In this document: in pieces, positions 29,656 through 40,444 of the stretch
Position numbering within the stretch: position 1 is the first letter of the stretch
Layout: each line of letters starts with the position of its first letter
NCBI GenBank assembly: GCA_021234155.1
Contig: JAJEKV010000008.1
Coordinates: 8,582,445-8,646,444, forward strand
DNA length: 64,000 nt
From: Isoetes taiwanensis
Lineage: Eukaryota > Streptophyta > Lycopodiopsida > Isoetales > Isoetaceae
Direction of reading: 5' to 3'
Program-made: the position numbers and the translations under genes
Notes under the pieces: model-generated
What the model saw: only the letters and a program-made list of their open reading frames with translations
The model's database searches: none
What the model was told of the DNA's origin: nothing

Positions 29656-32571
29656 ATGGCAAGCTGTTTGTCGCCATGGCTTTCTCAGACTACCTCCAGG
29701 TTAGCTTTGATTCATCTAGTATATATGCATACTCTGATTTTAGTTGATCGGTCTATTACTTCTTAACCAGCACGCTTCAAATGGGAACACATTTAGTAGC
29801 CTCACCTGCTTCAAAGCAATTTGCATGGAATCATCACGAAATTCCTTTCGTTCGGAGTTTCCGTCAATCTAAAAGGGCAGATTTGGTAGCCAGTTCCACA
29901 GATCTGGCAGTAAGCTCCACATCCTTTCCATCTTTCCTCCCCCCTGAAGTGGAGAATTTACGAGAACCAGCTGCACGTGAAATGGCTATGAGAATTCAAA
30001 GGCTTCCTGTCCATGTAAGCTCTCTTCTAAAAAAATGTGTCATACTATATCTGGACTCATCTGGGTTGGAAACATAGACAAGATTTTGTTCCAAGCCAAT
30101 TATGACAAGCTGTGTGATACCTCAAATGGAACGCAAGGACGTGCCACCGTTACTTCTATTACATGGCTTTGATAGGTATTATGGAAGTCTTTTCTGTCTA
30201 CCAATTTTTGCCTACAAACGTGTCAAGTTTTTCATTGACAGCTCTTGTTTGGAATGGCGACGTATATATCCATTACTTGAAGGTGCGGGCATGGAAGTCT
30301 GGGCAGTTGATATTCTTGGATGGGGTTTTTCAGCTTCAGGTTTGGACTTCTCTGGTTATGCACATACAGGACATGTATAATTAAATGCTTTTATACTATG
30401 CATCTAGGTATTTGCCGTTAGAATAAGTAAATGATATTGACCGCTGGCTAATTCAGTAGTGTGCGTAGGAGATCTGCAGAAGAAAAGGTTCTTTCTTTCG
30501 GTGTAACTGCAAAACGAGAACACTTATATGAGGTGAGATTCCTGATGATACTTAGTAGGGCAAACCCATAGGATCTTACATAACACAATTCTAAGGTTCT
30601 CCTTACCGCTAACAAAATTGCTAGGTTTCCACCAACAACAAAGCTAGGTTAGCATCTCCCAGCTATTGTTTGGAGTGCATAAACATGATAATTGGAGTAT
30701 CAGATCAATGGATTAGGATTTAAGCTCTAACTTATAACCTTTAACAGAGGTCAGGTTGATGAAGAAAGAAAGAAAGAGTTTGTTAATGTCTACAGGAGAC
30801 CCATAGGGTCTACGAGACCATCCATCAAGGCAATAAGTAGAGTTCCAAAATAGCTATTATTCTGTAGACCTTTATTTATGTGATGCCTCTTAATATTACT
30901 CTCTTAATTTCACATCATTATTACCCTTCAGTGTCTCTTCTGGTTTCCCAGTGTCATCTGCAGGTTCAATTTGATCAGCCGCTCCCTTTTCAACATTCAA
31001 GGATGCATTCTCAATGAAAGCTGCTATGTTTAATTCAAATGTTTGTGGTGTTCACAATCATCCTGATAGCCTCCTCCTCCTCCTCCTCCTCCTGCTTCTG
31101 AGCTTTAAAAAGCTGGTAATAACTATCTGCCTACAGGAAGTTGATTATTAGCAACTGATTATATTTTTACAGCTACTTACATATGGGTTTTGCTTGTTCT
31201 ATGGTCTCATGGCAAAATGTGCATTAGCATATGAAATAGGGTCTTTTGTAGACCTTCTTTTTCTCTCCTCACCCCTTCTTTTGCCAAGCAGTTTTTCTGG
31301 TAAAACATTTCTGCACAGATGATAACCAGGTGCGCAATGTTGGGTATGCAGTTTTGGAAAAGACATGTAAAGAAGCCAATTGTTCTTGTTGGGGCAAGTC
31401 TCGGTGGAGCAGTTGCTATCGATTTTGCTGTTGCCTATCCAGATGTGGTAGGCCTTATCCTATGTACTATTAACAGAAGCATCTAACTTCGTCTTTTATA
31501 GAAAATATTTTAAAGATCAGTATAGTAGAAGATTGAAATGCACGAGTGAAATGATGTTAGGTCCATGTATTGGATGCTCCAGTCAGACACTGTTTATATC
31601 CTTATTGTTCATTTGATTATTTAATTGTGAGCATTCCTGTTTCGGTTGCCCCTGGCCTAATATATATATATTTAATACTAGGTTTCCAAGTTGGTGTTAA
31701 TTGATTCTCAGGGCTATTCAGAGGGCGTTGGTAACCTGGCTAGCTTACCAAAATCAGTTGCTTATGCTGGGGTACTAGTCCATTATATGCTTTAGTCGAC
31801 TAACTCTGCATGCTACTAATGTTAACTCATTGAACAGGTAACATTTTTGAAGAGTGTGCCTTTACGTTTATATGCAAACTATCTAATATTTGTCAGATAC
31901 TCCTTCAGGGAACTTGTTGATTCGATGCATGTAAGTCATAACTGAAAAGCCCATAATGCTCTCTGATTAAGATGGGCCACTGAAACATTACCTCTCAGGT
32001 TGGTAGATTACACTGCCTCATGCCTGGATGGGAAGATGCCATGGTCGATTTTATGCTCAGTGGAGGGTACAATGTAGGGAACCAAATATCCCAGGTATAA
32101 AATTGAAATTGGTAGGCACATTCCAATTGATTATTTCCATTCCTAATAACATAGACTTGATGCGTCCAAATTTTTTGTGCCTTCCTGAATCTTTAATACA
32201 TTTTTCCCTTTTCATTTAGTATGTGATATCAAAATTGTGTAAAAAACATCACATACGAAAGAATGGTAAAGAGAGTGAATATCATTGTGCTTCCCACAGG
32301 TAGGACAGGAGACTCTCTTGATATGGGGAGATGAAGATAAAATTCTTCCAAAGGATTTTACTAAGGTATCATACTTAAACTGCTGGGTTCTGTTCGGTTT
32401 TTGACGTTTTCTCCTTTTTTTGTCTAGAAATTCATGGAAGATCTTTGCATCGCGACATTGAAGGTTTTAGAAAATTGTGGCCACATACCACATGTTGAGA
32501 AGCCAGCAGAAGTTGCAGCTGTACTTCTAGAATTTGTGGAAAATGCTTCAAACAAAGTATGCAAAACGTAG
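29656..32571 (+). CDS. Alpha/beta-hydrolase superfamily protein, probably plastid-targeted
   Basis: Eleven exons fit GT-AG junctions with the frame kept: 29656-29699, 29771-30014, 30096-30175, 30242-30339, 30480-30532, 31352-31447, 31682-31771, 31838-31930, 31999-32094, 32300-32365 and 32428-32571, giving 367 residues. The start MASCLSPWLSQTTSS and a Ser/Thr/Ala-rich first 70 residues resemble a chloroplast transit peptide. The fold core shows LLLLHGFDSSCLEW (oxyanion region), VWAVDILGWGFS, the nucleophile elbow VGASLGG (Ser189), WGDED (Asp311) and GHIPHVE (His339), a complete triad. It belongs to the group of plant chloroplast hydrolases whose substrate is mostly unknown; esterase or lipase activity is likely. 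The least certain junctions are exon 3's acceptor and the exon 4/5 pair. It appears intact. Confidence 0.9.
31072..31097. repeat. (CTC)n microsatellite in hydrolase intron
   Basis: About nine CTC units in the 0.8-kb intron between 30533 and 31351. Confidence 0.85.
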
Positions 32572-33260
32572 TTGTTATTCTGTACATCTGTGCATAATTG
32601 TTTTTAAGTAGGTGAAATTACTTTCGTCATTCATTGTGAAGATCCATGATAGTTATTAACCTAAAAGCCCAAAGATAAAATCCCAAAGATAATAATTTGC
32701 AATTGAATACTTTAAGTGACGAAAATACCTCCAGCTGATTATGCCTAGTTTAGATGAGGAGCTTATGGCTAGCTGCATCTAAAACCTTGTCTTCAGTGGC
32801 TGTTAAGCAGTTTGGTGGCTTCCTATTTGAATGACAATTATCTGAATCATCAAAACATTTCATTGTTTTGGCAAACATTGCTTTGAGCAATTGGGACACA
32901 CTGATTTGAAGTATTGAGAATCTCGGACAATGGAAAGCACCAAGCCACCACGTGCTACGCCAGAATGTACGTATATAGCAATTTGGGCACATAATAAAGT
33001 TGGTAAAATGCCATTGGTTCCCCAATTCCAATTCCAATGTCGAGATAATTTTTGTGGGGAGGCATTTTACGCACTACAAATTGTTGAGGCGGTGCTGGTA
33101 GACGAGCATCATGAGTGGTGAAGCCATGAATGATGCCAAGTCTGGCAGCCGCTTCAGGCAATTCCACCTCGTAACAATGGTAAGAAAATGGACGGAATTT
33201 GAGCCAAATATGCATTACATTAGAATACTTCCAATTATTACATCCAAAACATTCTCTACC
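32572..33260. other. 3' flank of hydrolase, no second gene
   Basis: An open minus-strand frame (32955-33311) and its partners have no recognisable motif. Nothing else was supported. Confidence 0.4.
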
Positions 33261-33630
33261 CCCTTTCCCAATACACAAGAGGTGTGCACAGAGCAATACA
33301 ATATCACCCAATGAACTGAAATAACAGAGTAAAGATATAATCTATCTACTTCAAACATACATGGTAATAACAGAGTAAAGATCTAATCTATCTACTTCAA
33401 ATATACATGGTTAGGTTCATTCATTAGTGGCTAAGGTTCTTGGGCTCTAAAGGTCATTTACAGCTAAGAATAGATGCAAATCCGGGCTAATGCCCATCAG
33501 GAAGCATGCATTGCCTATCAGACAGTCCACTAACCCGATCCTTGGCTCGCTCCTAGTCCTCGGAATGCGTCCATGCTGCCGAAATGGACTGAGATGTTGG
33601 ACTCTTGACGATCCGCTTCAGAACGCGAGC
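33261..33630 (-). pseudogene. 3'-end fragment of the methyltransferase-like gene (copy 3)
   Basis: Closely similar to 56617-56920 on the same strand: shared text CAATACACAAGAGGTGTGCA, AACAGAGTAAAGATCTAATC, GGAAGCATGCATTGCCTATC and CGATCCTTGGCTCGCTCCTA, the last just beyond the stop that ends ...VWTHSED. Homology stops upstream of VLKRIVK, so only the last codons and the 3' UTR remain. It contains a local duplication of the 'AACAGAGTAAAGAT-TAATCTATCTACTTCAAA' block (about 33324 and 33370). Confidence 0.85.
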
Positions 33631-33909
33631 TTCACTGCTGCTTGAGCAATGCACACTCCCGAGGCTGGAATAAAAAAAAGGGCACTTTTAGGATTATGCC
33701 CACATTTTAGGGTTAGGGTCTAATGGGCCATATGCCTCATATAGGGTATTGCCATGTGGCAATATTGAATATATTCACGTGTTGCATGACATGTGCAATA
33801 TAATGGGTTCTAATGGTTGTGCCGCATGGTACAACCCTTTACGGTTGCCGTGTACATGTCATAATAGTCGACATGTACTAGTGATGTGGCAGTATAATAT
33901 ATATGTATT

Positions 33910-36320
33910 CAGGGTTTCCCTTAAGAAAAATTCTTAAGTGGTTTACTTTAGAACACCTGGCGAATTTCAATTTTAAAGGTTAGCTAAACGTGGCGATTTT
34001 TTTCGTTTTGGGAAGTTTTGACATAGCATTGGAGGCGAATTTTTGAGTGAGAACATTATAGATACTATATGTATACTCTAAATTGAACACATTGTATGAA
34101 AAAACAAACACATTGCATGCAAAAAAAAATGTCTTACAGAATATTTTGAAACAAGATTTTAAATTTTAGAACTCTCTTTAATCAATTAGACTATCCCAAT
34201 TTGTGCCAATTTTGTGTCATTCCGTGGTTTTTGCTAGAAGAGGAAGAGTTCTTCAGCATGTTTTACAGTGATCACACGCATATGTTACAACATTTTAATT
34301 CATCGTGCAATCTGCATTTATTTGCATTTGGCATGATAAGAGAAAGAGTACAAACTCAAGTGCTTGTCCGATAGAGAAAAATCCACTTTGCACATATATC
34401 TACCATGCAGCTCATTGTATACAGATTTTTAAAGACGCTAGCAGAAGGATCGGTTAGGGCTATCTGCAAAAGAAGGGAATATAACAAATTGTGAAGAGAA
34501 AATGTGTTTCATGCAGGTGTATAATTACCCGAGTGTCTTTTGTCGCCAATGTCCTTCATGCATCAGTTAAAGCAAGGATTCCAGTTGTGTCTATTGTTGT
34601 CATCGCTGCATCAAATGTATGTGAGCATAAATTATATCAGGCCATATAACTTGTAGACTTCTCTGACTTACTACATACCCAGAACTACAAATTCTGACCG
34701 AATTCCTCTTCTTCCACCCACCTCGTAAGCCTAGTTCAGAAAAAAAAATGCAGCTTTTAATCTTTTATCTTCAATTCAATTTATCTTGATCAAAAAGGGT
34801 TTATGTACTAAATATACAATCATACTTAAATTTTTACCTTTCTCTTATATGATTATGCATTGCAGAAGATATAGCTGCCTCAATGCATATTATGAAAATG
34901 TCTTTTATCCTATCCACATCCGGATATTGTGTGGCGCTCCTACAAAGTAGTGTTCCTGGTAACACTCACAACAATTTCCGGTCCAATAGGTGTGGAGATG
35001 AAGAGGACTCATAAGAATGCTCCAAGAAATGGCAGCAACAAATCAACTTTATCTACTCCCTATATGTTCAAAGCTTCAATTGGTTCAACTAAGACGGCGA
35101 CTGCGCAGAAACTGATTGTGGAAAGGATGGCATTTGGGGTGAAACATAAGAGAGGCATAAGCTCTAAGAGAGTCATCAGGATCATCATTGCTAGTAGAAT
35201 ATCAGCGAATGCTGTCATGCAATTTGCACTAAAGTTTACTGCTGTTTTCAGCACAGCGCTTGGGAATAAATCAAGCACATCAATTTTAGCTCATAAGTTA
35301 TGTAACTCAGACATTTTCTTACCTATAATGGCATAGTGACATTCATGATGCCAACAGCAAGCATCTCTTTGTTGGTATCATCGTACTGCAATCTCTTCCC
35401 GCATTTGCCTACTAGTCATGATAAAAAGACTTAAACATGGGCATGAGTTTGTACACAGCAGACATGTAGGGATTACCATAAGAGATACCATTGCAGACAC
35501 CAAACCAATCTTGATGCTTTTCAAAAAGTATTTACCAAGGAAGAATATTTTATGCAAGGATATGGGATTAATCCCTTTTTGCAAATGCCCTATCTACAGT
35601 GTAACTTTCTTAACAAAATACAAAAAGGAAGACCATACAAGGTTTGTTCCACTTACGCTTCCAAGACCATGCTTGTTATCCTGTGTTAACCAGACAAAGG
35701 AAGAGGAGTAAAAGGTCTCATCATGCTCCTCAGGTGGAACTTTGTGTGATAATACGTTTGTGACCTAACTGGAACTGGAAAAAAACATGAAAAGCTTTAG
35801 AAAAGAGAGCTTATCTAAGGCTAACACAATGCTATTACTTTCAGAACAATACAACATATCATAACAGATGAAAATGAAAAGCTCTTGAAGCGGTAATATA
35901 GTTCAGATAATATGCTCTAACATGCAACTTTTTGGTCTGGCATTTTTGGTGAGTAATCGGCCGCTAAGAAGAGGGGAATGTTAAAAACAGGAGACAAAAC
36001 AGAAAGAAAAAATAGAAAGAAGCATACTTATAGCAACAACGGTTTGTGTCCTTGGAACTCTAAGGCAGCAGGAGTTACTGGAGGTAAGAGGCGAATCCGG
36101 CTTGAATATGGAGATCTCTTATCGAGATCTAGGCGAATTGTCGAAATCCCACCATCGTCTTCAAGGCGACCTCAACATGGGCGGGAACCTAAGCCGTCGA
36201 AAGAAGGGCGAAAATAAAAAATTAAATTCAACAATGGAGCCTAGTCTAGATTCGTATCCATTTTTCTTAAACCCTTAAATATAGCATATTAGCGAATATT
36301 CGCCCCTTAAGGAAACCCTG
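33910..36320. mobile_element. hAT-type DNA transposon (non-autonomous) with 8-bp TSD
   Basis: The ends are inverted repeats starting CAGGGTTTCCCTTAAG at the left and CAGGGTTTCCTTAAGG (complement) at the right. They are flanked by a perfect 8-base direct repeat TATGTATT at 33902-33909 and 36321-36328. An 8-base duplication with short CAGGG termini is diagnostic of the hAT superfamily. Subterminal GGCGAA/TTCGCC motifs recur near both ends (about 33958, 34031, 36090, 36130 and 36293). No hAT transposase or BED finger was seen. The interior is largely derived from a sulfate transporter gene, so this is a gene-capturing (Pack-type) element. Confidence 0.9.
34335..35670 (-). pseudogene. Captured sulfate transporter (SULTR/SLC26-type) gene fragment
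   Basis: Minus-strand pieces in order. GINPISLHKIFFLGKYFLKSIKIGLVSAMVSLM (extracellular/TM region) and DDTNKEMLAVGIMN (35340-35584). AVLKTAVNFSANCMTAFADILLAMMILMTLLELMPLLCFTPNAILSTISFCAVAVL (35080-35278), matching the family's SRSAVN...TPLF..TPNAIL helices. VDKVDLLLPFLGAFL...ISTPIG (about 34975-35050). TQYPDVDRIKDIFIICIEAAI (about 34850-34940). STAS-domain remnants TTIDTTGILALTDA (about 34570) and WIFLYRTST (about 34365). Frameshifts and stops interrupt every block and the N-terminal half is absent. The whole fragment lies inside the hAT element at 33910-36320, which explains its isolation. Confidence 0.82.
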
Positions 36321-36329
36321 TATGTATTT

Positions 36330-37533
36330 ATATTGTATATTATGCTGGAATGCCACATTCTCCCCACCTTGCATTGATGTTGTCCGCAACATCACGCATC
36401 TTCTCACCTTGAAATCCTGCATTAACTTTACAATATATTTAATTACATATATTACTAGCCTACATAAGATTTAAGCAATTAGTCCGATAATAAAATTATA
36501 TTTACTCTAGGCTTTAACAATATTTACAACATTTACATACATCTTAGCGCGATTATATAAACATTAATTATAATTTAAACAGTAACGTTACATAGGTAAG
36601 GTTTTAATAATCCCCCATTTTTTTTATGCATGCGACATGTTGGAGTTTCTATATGTTGACTTTTCCTACATGTTTGCTACATGATGCCTTAGTAGCGCCT
36701 ACTCATATTTACAAGAGTGTAATTGAATTGCACCTCTGAGGGAGTAAACCTTTGAACGTATTTAACTCCTTGAGGCACTTCACCTTACATAAGCAATGGG
36801 TTTCTAAATCTGACCTCAGGTTGAAGTTAATTTGCTTGGATAATATTATAGTTCAGAAGTTCCTAGAATGGGACTTACTTTCTCACATATTTATGACTAT
36901 AGTCCATACAGACATGCTGAATTGGCTAAGGGCATGGCTTAAAGGGTCTTTACTCTTTGAGAAACCATTGATTATTTGAGATGTATAAATGGCTACTCTA
37001 AATATGCTAGGGAGCATAATGTGGCAGTTGTAAAAGATATTTTAACCTTGTGAAATTCCATAGGGATGATACATATTCAAAATGGCTATGTCGGGGTTAT
37101 TATTAACCGTAATATATCTAGATAATTTAGTTTCCTAAAACTTATAGCATACCCTTTTTGAAATGGTTCGTATCATTTATGAATAGAGGCCGGTTGAAGA
37201 CTAGAGCATCTTAATTTAGATATTCTTGGCTAGGCCCAAGAATATCGTGCATGCAGTATTCCAAAGTGATTTACCTTGAACCTTTTTCCTTGGCAATAGA
37301 CCATGTATTATTGTTATGGTCTATGTCTGGCTGCATATCCCCACATTGGACATAGTATTCCTTTGGAATATAATGCTTGGTTGGGATTTGATACTATTAG
37401 TTTATTTGTTGTTTACTATGTTCCCTGGATATATGGTACCATCCTGGACTGAAAGGTCCTCGTATGGCCAGATAAGACAGCGGAGGGATTGACCGAAGCT
37501 GATGTTTGTGCTAGGTATAACTAGTTCAAGCCG
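36330..37533. other. AT-rich repeat-derived stretch, no gene seen
   Basis: No intact frame or terminus was found. Text such as 'GCATGCGACATGTTGGAG' and 'AAGCAATGGGTTTCTAAA' resembles decayed retrotransposon sequence, and a similar 'AAAGCAATGGGTTAAC' occurs near 47297, but no family was assigned. Confidence 0.35.
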
Positions 37534-38277
37534 GTTTTTCTTTTTTTCTTTTTTTTTTGAAGGACTTGAGCCTTTATTATCAGAGAAAGTTACAAAGTAC
37601 AATGGGGATTAAAAACTCAGTGGAGAGAATGTCCACCAGAGCAAATCCACCCTACTCAAATACAACATCTAAACAGTATGAAGAGCAAGCAAAATCTCAT
37701 GAGTAAGTGTGAATCTGAAGATAGTGCTCCCAAATACGGCTCTTTACCTCATTAGCAATTGCTGAGCACCTGAATGCTTTGACACTTCGTTGTTGGGCAT
37801 CAAGAAGGACCTGTGCATCTGAACATGCAAGACCTTTGAATATGAGAAGATTCCTTCTTTTCCAAATGGACCAGATGATCCATGCAGAGCCAAATGAAAT
37901 GCCCTCTTTGCCAAAGTTTCCCAACCATTTGGATAGACTGCTAATAACACCTGCTGGCTATTCAAATTGCAATGAAAGAGGCCTTGAAGCCACAACTAAG
38001 CATGCTTGACATGTACACATGAAGAAGCAATGCTCAATTGTCTCGTCCCTCTGTGAACATAAGGGACAAAGTGCAGATACCTTTGGACGAAATCTGTGCA
38101 CCAGAATATTAATGGGCAGATAACGATGAATGACTTGCCATCATAAAACAGATACTTTGGGATAGAGTAGTTTATCCCATACCCATTTCCATACTGCTTT
38201 CTGTCAGTCTCTAGGAATGAACCAAATGCCACTTGGATGAAGGAGGCAAGACGTCCGCAGCAAGCAAGACCTTGTAC
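37534..38277 (-). mobile_element. L1-type LINE, 3' portion (interrupted copy, segment 3)
   Basis: On the minus strand the text reads VWKWVWDKLLYPKVSVLWWQVIHRYLPIN and ALCPLCSQRDETIEHCFFMC (a zf-RVT C-x2-C...H-x4-C finger), then SAWIIWSIWKRRNLLIFKG, an end typical of plant L1 ORF2. It closes with a 3' UTR (GATAATAAAGGCTC) and an A-rich tail (37535-37559 on this strand as T/C runs). Frameshifts are present. The upstream part of the same element continues on the other side of the CACTA insertion at 44619-44744 and then beyond the LINE at 45771-46027. Confidence 0.85.
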
Positions 38278-38459
38278 CACTACAAGAGGATGGGGGTATA
38301 ATGTCAACCCTTATGACAAGCCATAGGTCTAGTGTCAATTTTGTGTCGACTGCTACTATCTTGACACAAAGTGCTTGTGTTGTGTGAAGTTTATGTCTAG
38401 TGCATAGTGTCAAACATCCCGTCCAACGCAATGACATCCTTTTGTCAACTTTTTTGTCG

Positions 38460-38720
38460 CAATTTAAGTTGATTATTGCAACAACTTTTGAACAATATTA
38501 TAACTAAGATGTAACAACCTTTTCTTAAGGCTTGTAACAAAATGGTATCCAAATTTTTAACTATTATTTCAACTGAATTGTGAGAAGCATTTGTTCAATT
38601 TAAGTGGGTTGTTGCAACAACTTCTAAACAATATTATAACTATGTCGCTACAATATTTTCTTTAAGACTTATAACAGAATGCCATCCAACTTTCTATCTA
38701 GTATTTCAACAAAATTGTGT
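38460..38720. repeat. Left subterminal repeats of the CACTA element
   Basis: Two similar blocks with AAGTTGATTATTGCAACAAC / AAGTGGGTTGTTGCAACAAC followed by AACAATATTATAACTA, spaced about 130 bases apart. They resemble the subterminal repeats bound by CACTA transposase accessory proteins. Confidence 0.65.
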
Positions 38721-39214
38721 TGTGTATTCATACATAAGATATAGTACAGCATCAAGGGATATTACTTGGTACGATTCAAGAATGATTTGGATATCTAAGA
38801 ACTAGTTAGATGAAGGGGAATAGTAAATGGTGAACAATGTGAACAAAGGAGCAAACCTATTAAGAAGGCAAGATCCATCAAATATGAGATACTTAAATGT
38901 ACATAACATATATCGAAACTCCAGGAGCTACTCTTTATATGACGAATAAATGAATTCATAGAATTGCAAGAAGGTGCAAACAAATGCCAGTCCAATTTAG
39001 ATTGCTCTTGTAGGCTGCATCTCAACGGATGGACGCTTCCCCTTGAACGATGATCCTGGAGGATGAGTAGCAAGAAGAGGAACCTCTAGTTTCTCAAGAT
39101 TTACAAGGAATTAGCGATAGTTCCATAATTTAGAGACGACAAATTTGGAAAGACAACACTCAATATCAAATGATCTAAACTGTAGTAGTAATTGCAATAA
39201 GATTATAATGTTGA

Positions 39215-40093
39215 TTATTCATATGTGAACACATCAATTTGTTCACCTAGATCATGCTCAATGTCATCTATCTCATCATCATCTAGATGTAAACGAAGAG
39301 CCAAACCTCTAATTGCTTCAGAACGATCATGTGCATGTCCAATAATTTCTTCGTCTTCAGTGTAATCCTCATCATGAACATGAACATGGATTGGCGAATT
39401 AAATGGAGATCGGAGCACATAATTCGCTTCTTTATCAACCTCCTCTCTTCGTGAAAGTGCTAATGGCGATTCGAAAGAAACATGTTCATCCATATGATCC
39501 TCATATGCACCCTCCTCTTCAATGTCCTCTCCTTCTCCTTCTCCTTCTCCTTCGTCATGCAATAATATGTCATCATCATTATTAGTGATGTCTAGAACAG
39601 CCTCGTGGTGGCCACCACCACCACCACCACCATCAATATCATCATCATCAGCATCATCAGCAGATAAAGCAATTATACGTCGAGCTCTTGGTTGACAATG
39701 TACGACAATCCACCAGTTTGTGTCATTAGGATTCTCATGGATAAATATCTGCTCAACCTGACTTAGAAACACGAAAGGTTCTTTCATTTCAGCCAATACC
39801 TTTGAAGAATCCACTTCTATAAATCCAGATGGATGAGTCCTAACTGTCTTGCCACGACCTCTATATACAACTTTGAACCATCGTGCCTTCAAGACATTGA
39901 CATGAAATCTGCGATAATCCAACTCAATAATGTCTGTCAGGATTCCCACATAATCCAGGTTACTCTCCAGAAGGTTGTGATCCCTGTTACTAGATTGACT
40001 TTTTTGTTCAAATTCTGCGCTGATCCCTGAATCAAATGTAACCCTACACTTATCAACGTTGTTGATGCGAAGATGCTGTCCATATGCCCACAT
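39215..40093 (-). CDS. DUF4216-domain protein of CACTA element (C-terminal part of a TNP2-type ORF)
   Basis: A 292-residue ORF. Residues about 45-140 show the DUF4216 pattern: DYVGILTDIIELDYRRFHVNVLKARWFKV, GFIEVDSSKVLAEMKEPFVFLSQVEQIFIHE, then WWIVVHCQPRARR. A long acidic low-complexity tail follows, with Asp, Gly (eight in a row), Glu-Gly repeats and EDYTEDEEII. In autonomous CACTA elements this domain follows the transposase core on the same protein. Here the frame begins at MWAYGQHLRINN and the core is missing. The frame itself is intact, so a truncated protein could still be made. Confidence 0.85.
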   Translation of the reverse strand: MWAYGQHLRINNVDKCRVTFDSGISAEFEQKSQSSNRDHNLLESNLDYVGILTDIIELDYRRFHVNVLKARWFKVVYRGRGKTVRTHPSGFIEVDSSKVLAEMKEPFVFLSQVEQIFIHENPNDTNWWIVVHCQPRARRIIALSADDADDDDIDGGGGGGGHHEAVLDITNNDDDILLHDEGEGEGEGEDIEEEGAYEDHMDEHVSFESPLALSRREEVDKEANYVLRSPFNSPIHVHVHDEDYTEDEEIIGHAHDRSEAIRGLALRLHLDDDEIDDIEHDLGEQIDVFTYE

Positions 40094-40099
40094 CTTCTT

Positions 40100-40290
40100 A
40101 TCTTATATTATAATGTTTTAATGTAAGTGTGGTGCATCGAGCCCTAAATTGGACGGCCCAGATTTGATCTAAAAGTTGCACGGTCCAAATAACCCAAGAT
40201 AGCCCACGATTTTGTGTTTTGTTTGTGTCCTTCAAGCCCTAACCCCATCTTTCTCTTACCTTCCGATGTTTTGATCCGCCGGAGCTGATA
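40100..40290. promoter_or_regulatory. Divergent promoter region of the CACTA genes
   Basis: The short gap between the minus-strand DUF4216 ORF and the plus-strand Transposase_24-type gene must hold both promoters. No unambiguous TATA element was seen. Confidence 0.35.
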
Positions 40291-40444
40291 AAGCACGCAC
40301 AGCAGCAGTGCTTGCAGAAGAAGAGGGCATCGTTATCAAGGATTACATGCTAACTCTTGAGGCTGTGCAAGGTCTGTGGCATAATCTGATGTTATTTCAC
40401 GACTTCATGTCTCTATTTGCACTGAGGATTTATAAATCAGGTGA

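Noticed and set aside
32955-33311. 118-codon minus-strand open frame downstream of the hydrolase
   Set aside because: No domain, competing open frames on the other strand, and it runs into the copied methyltransferase-gene tail.
39403-39585. Plus-strand frame inside the DUF4216 ORF
   Set aside because: Shadow of the Gly/Glu/Asp low-complexity coding sequence on the minus strand.
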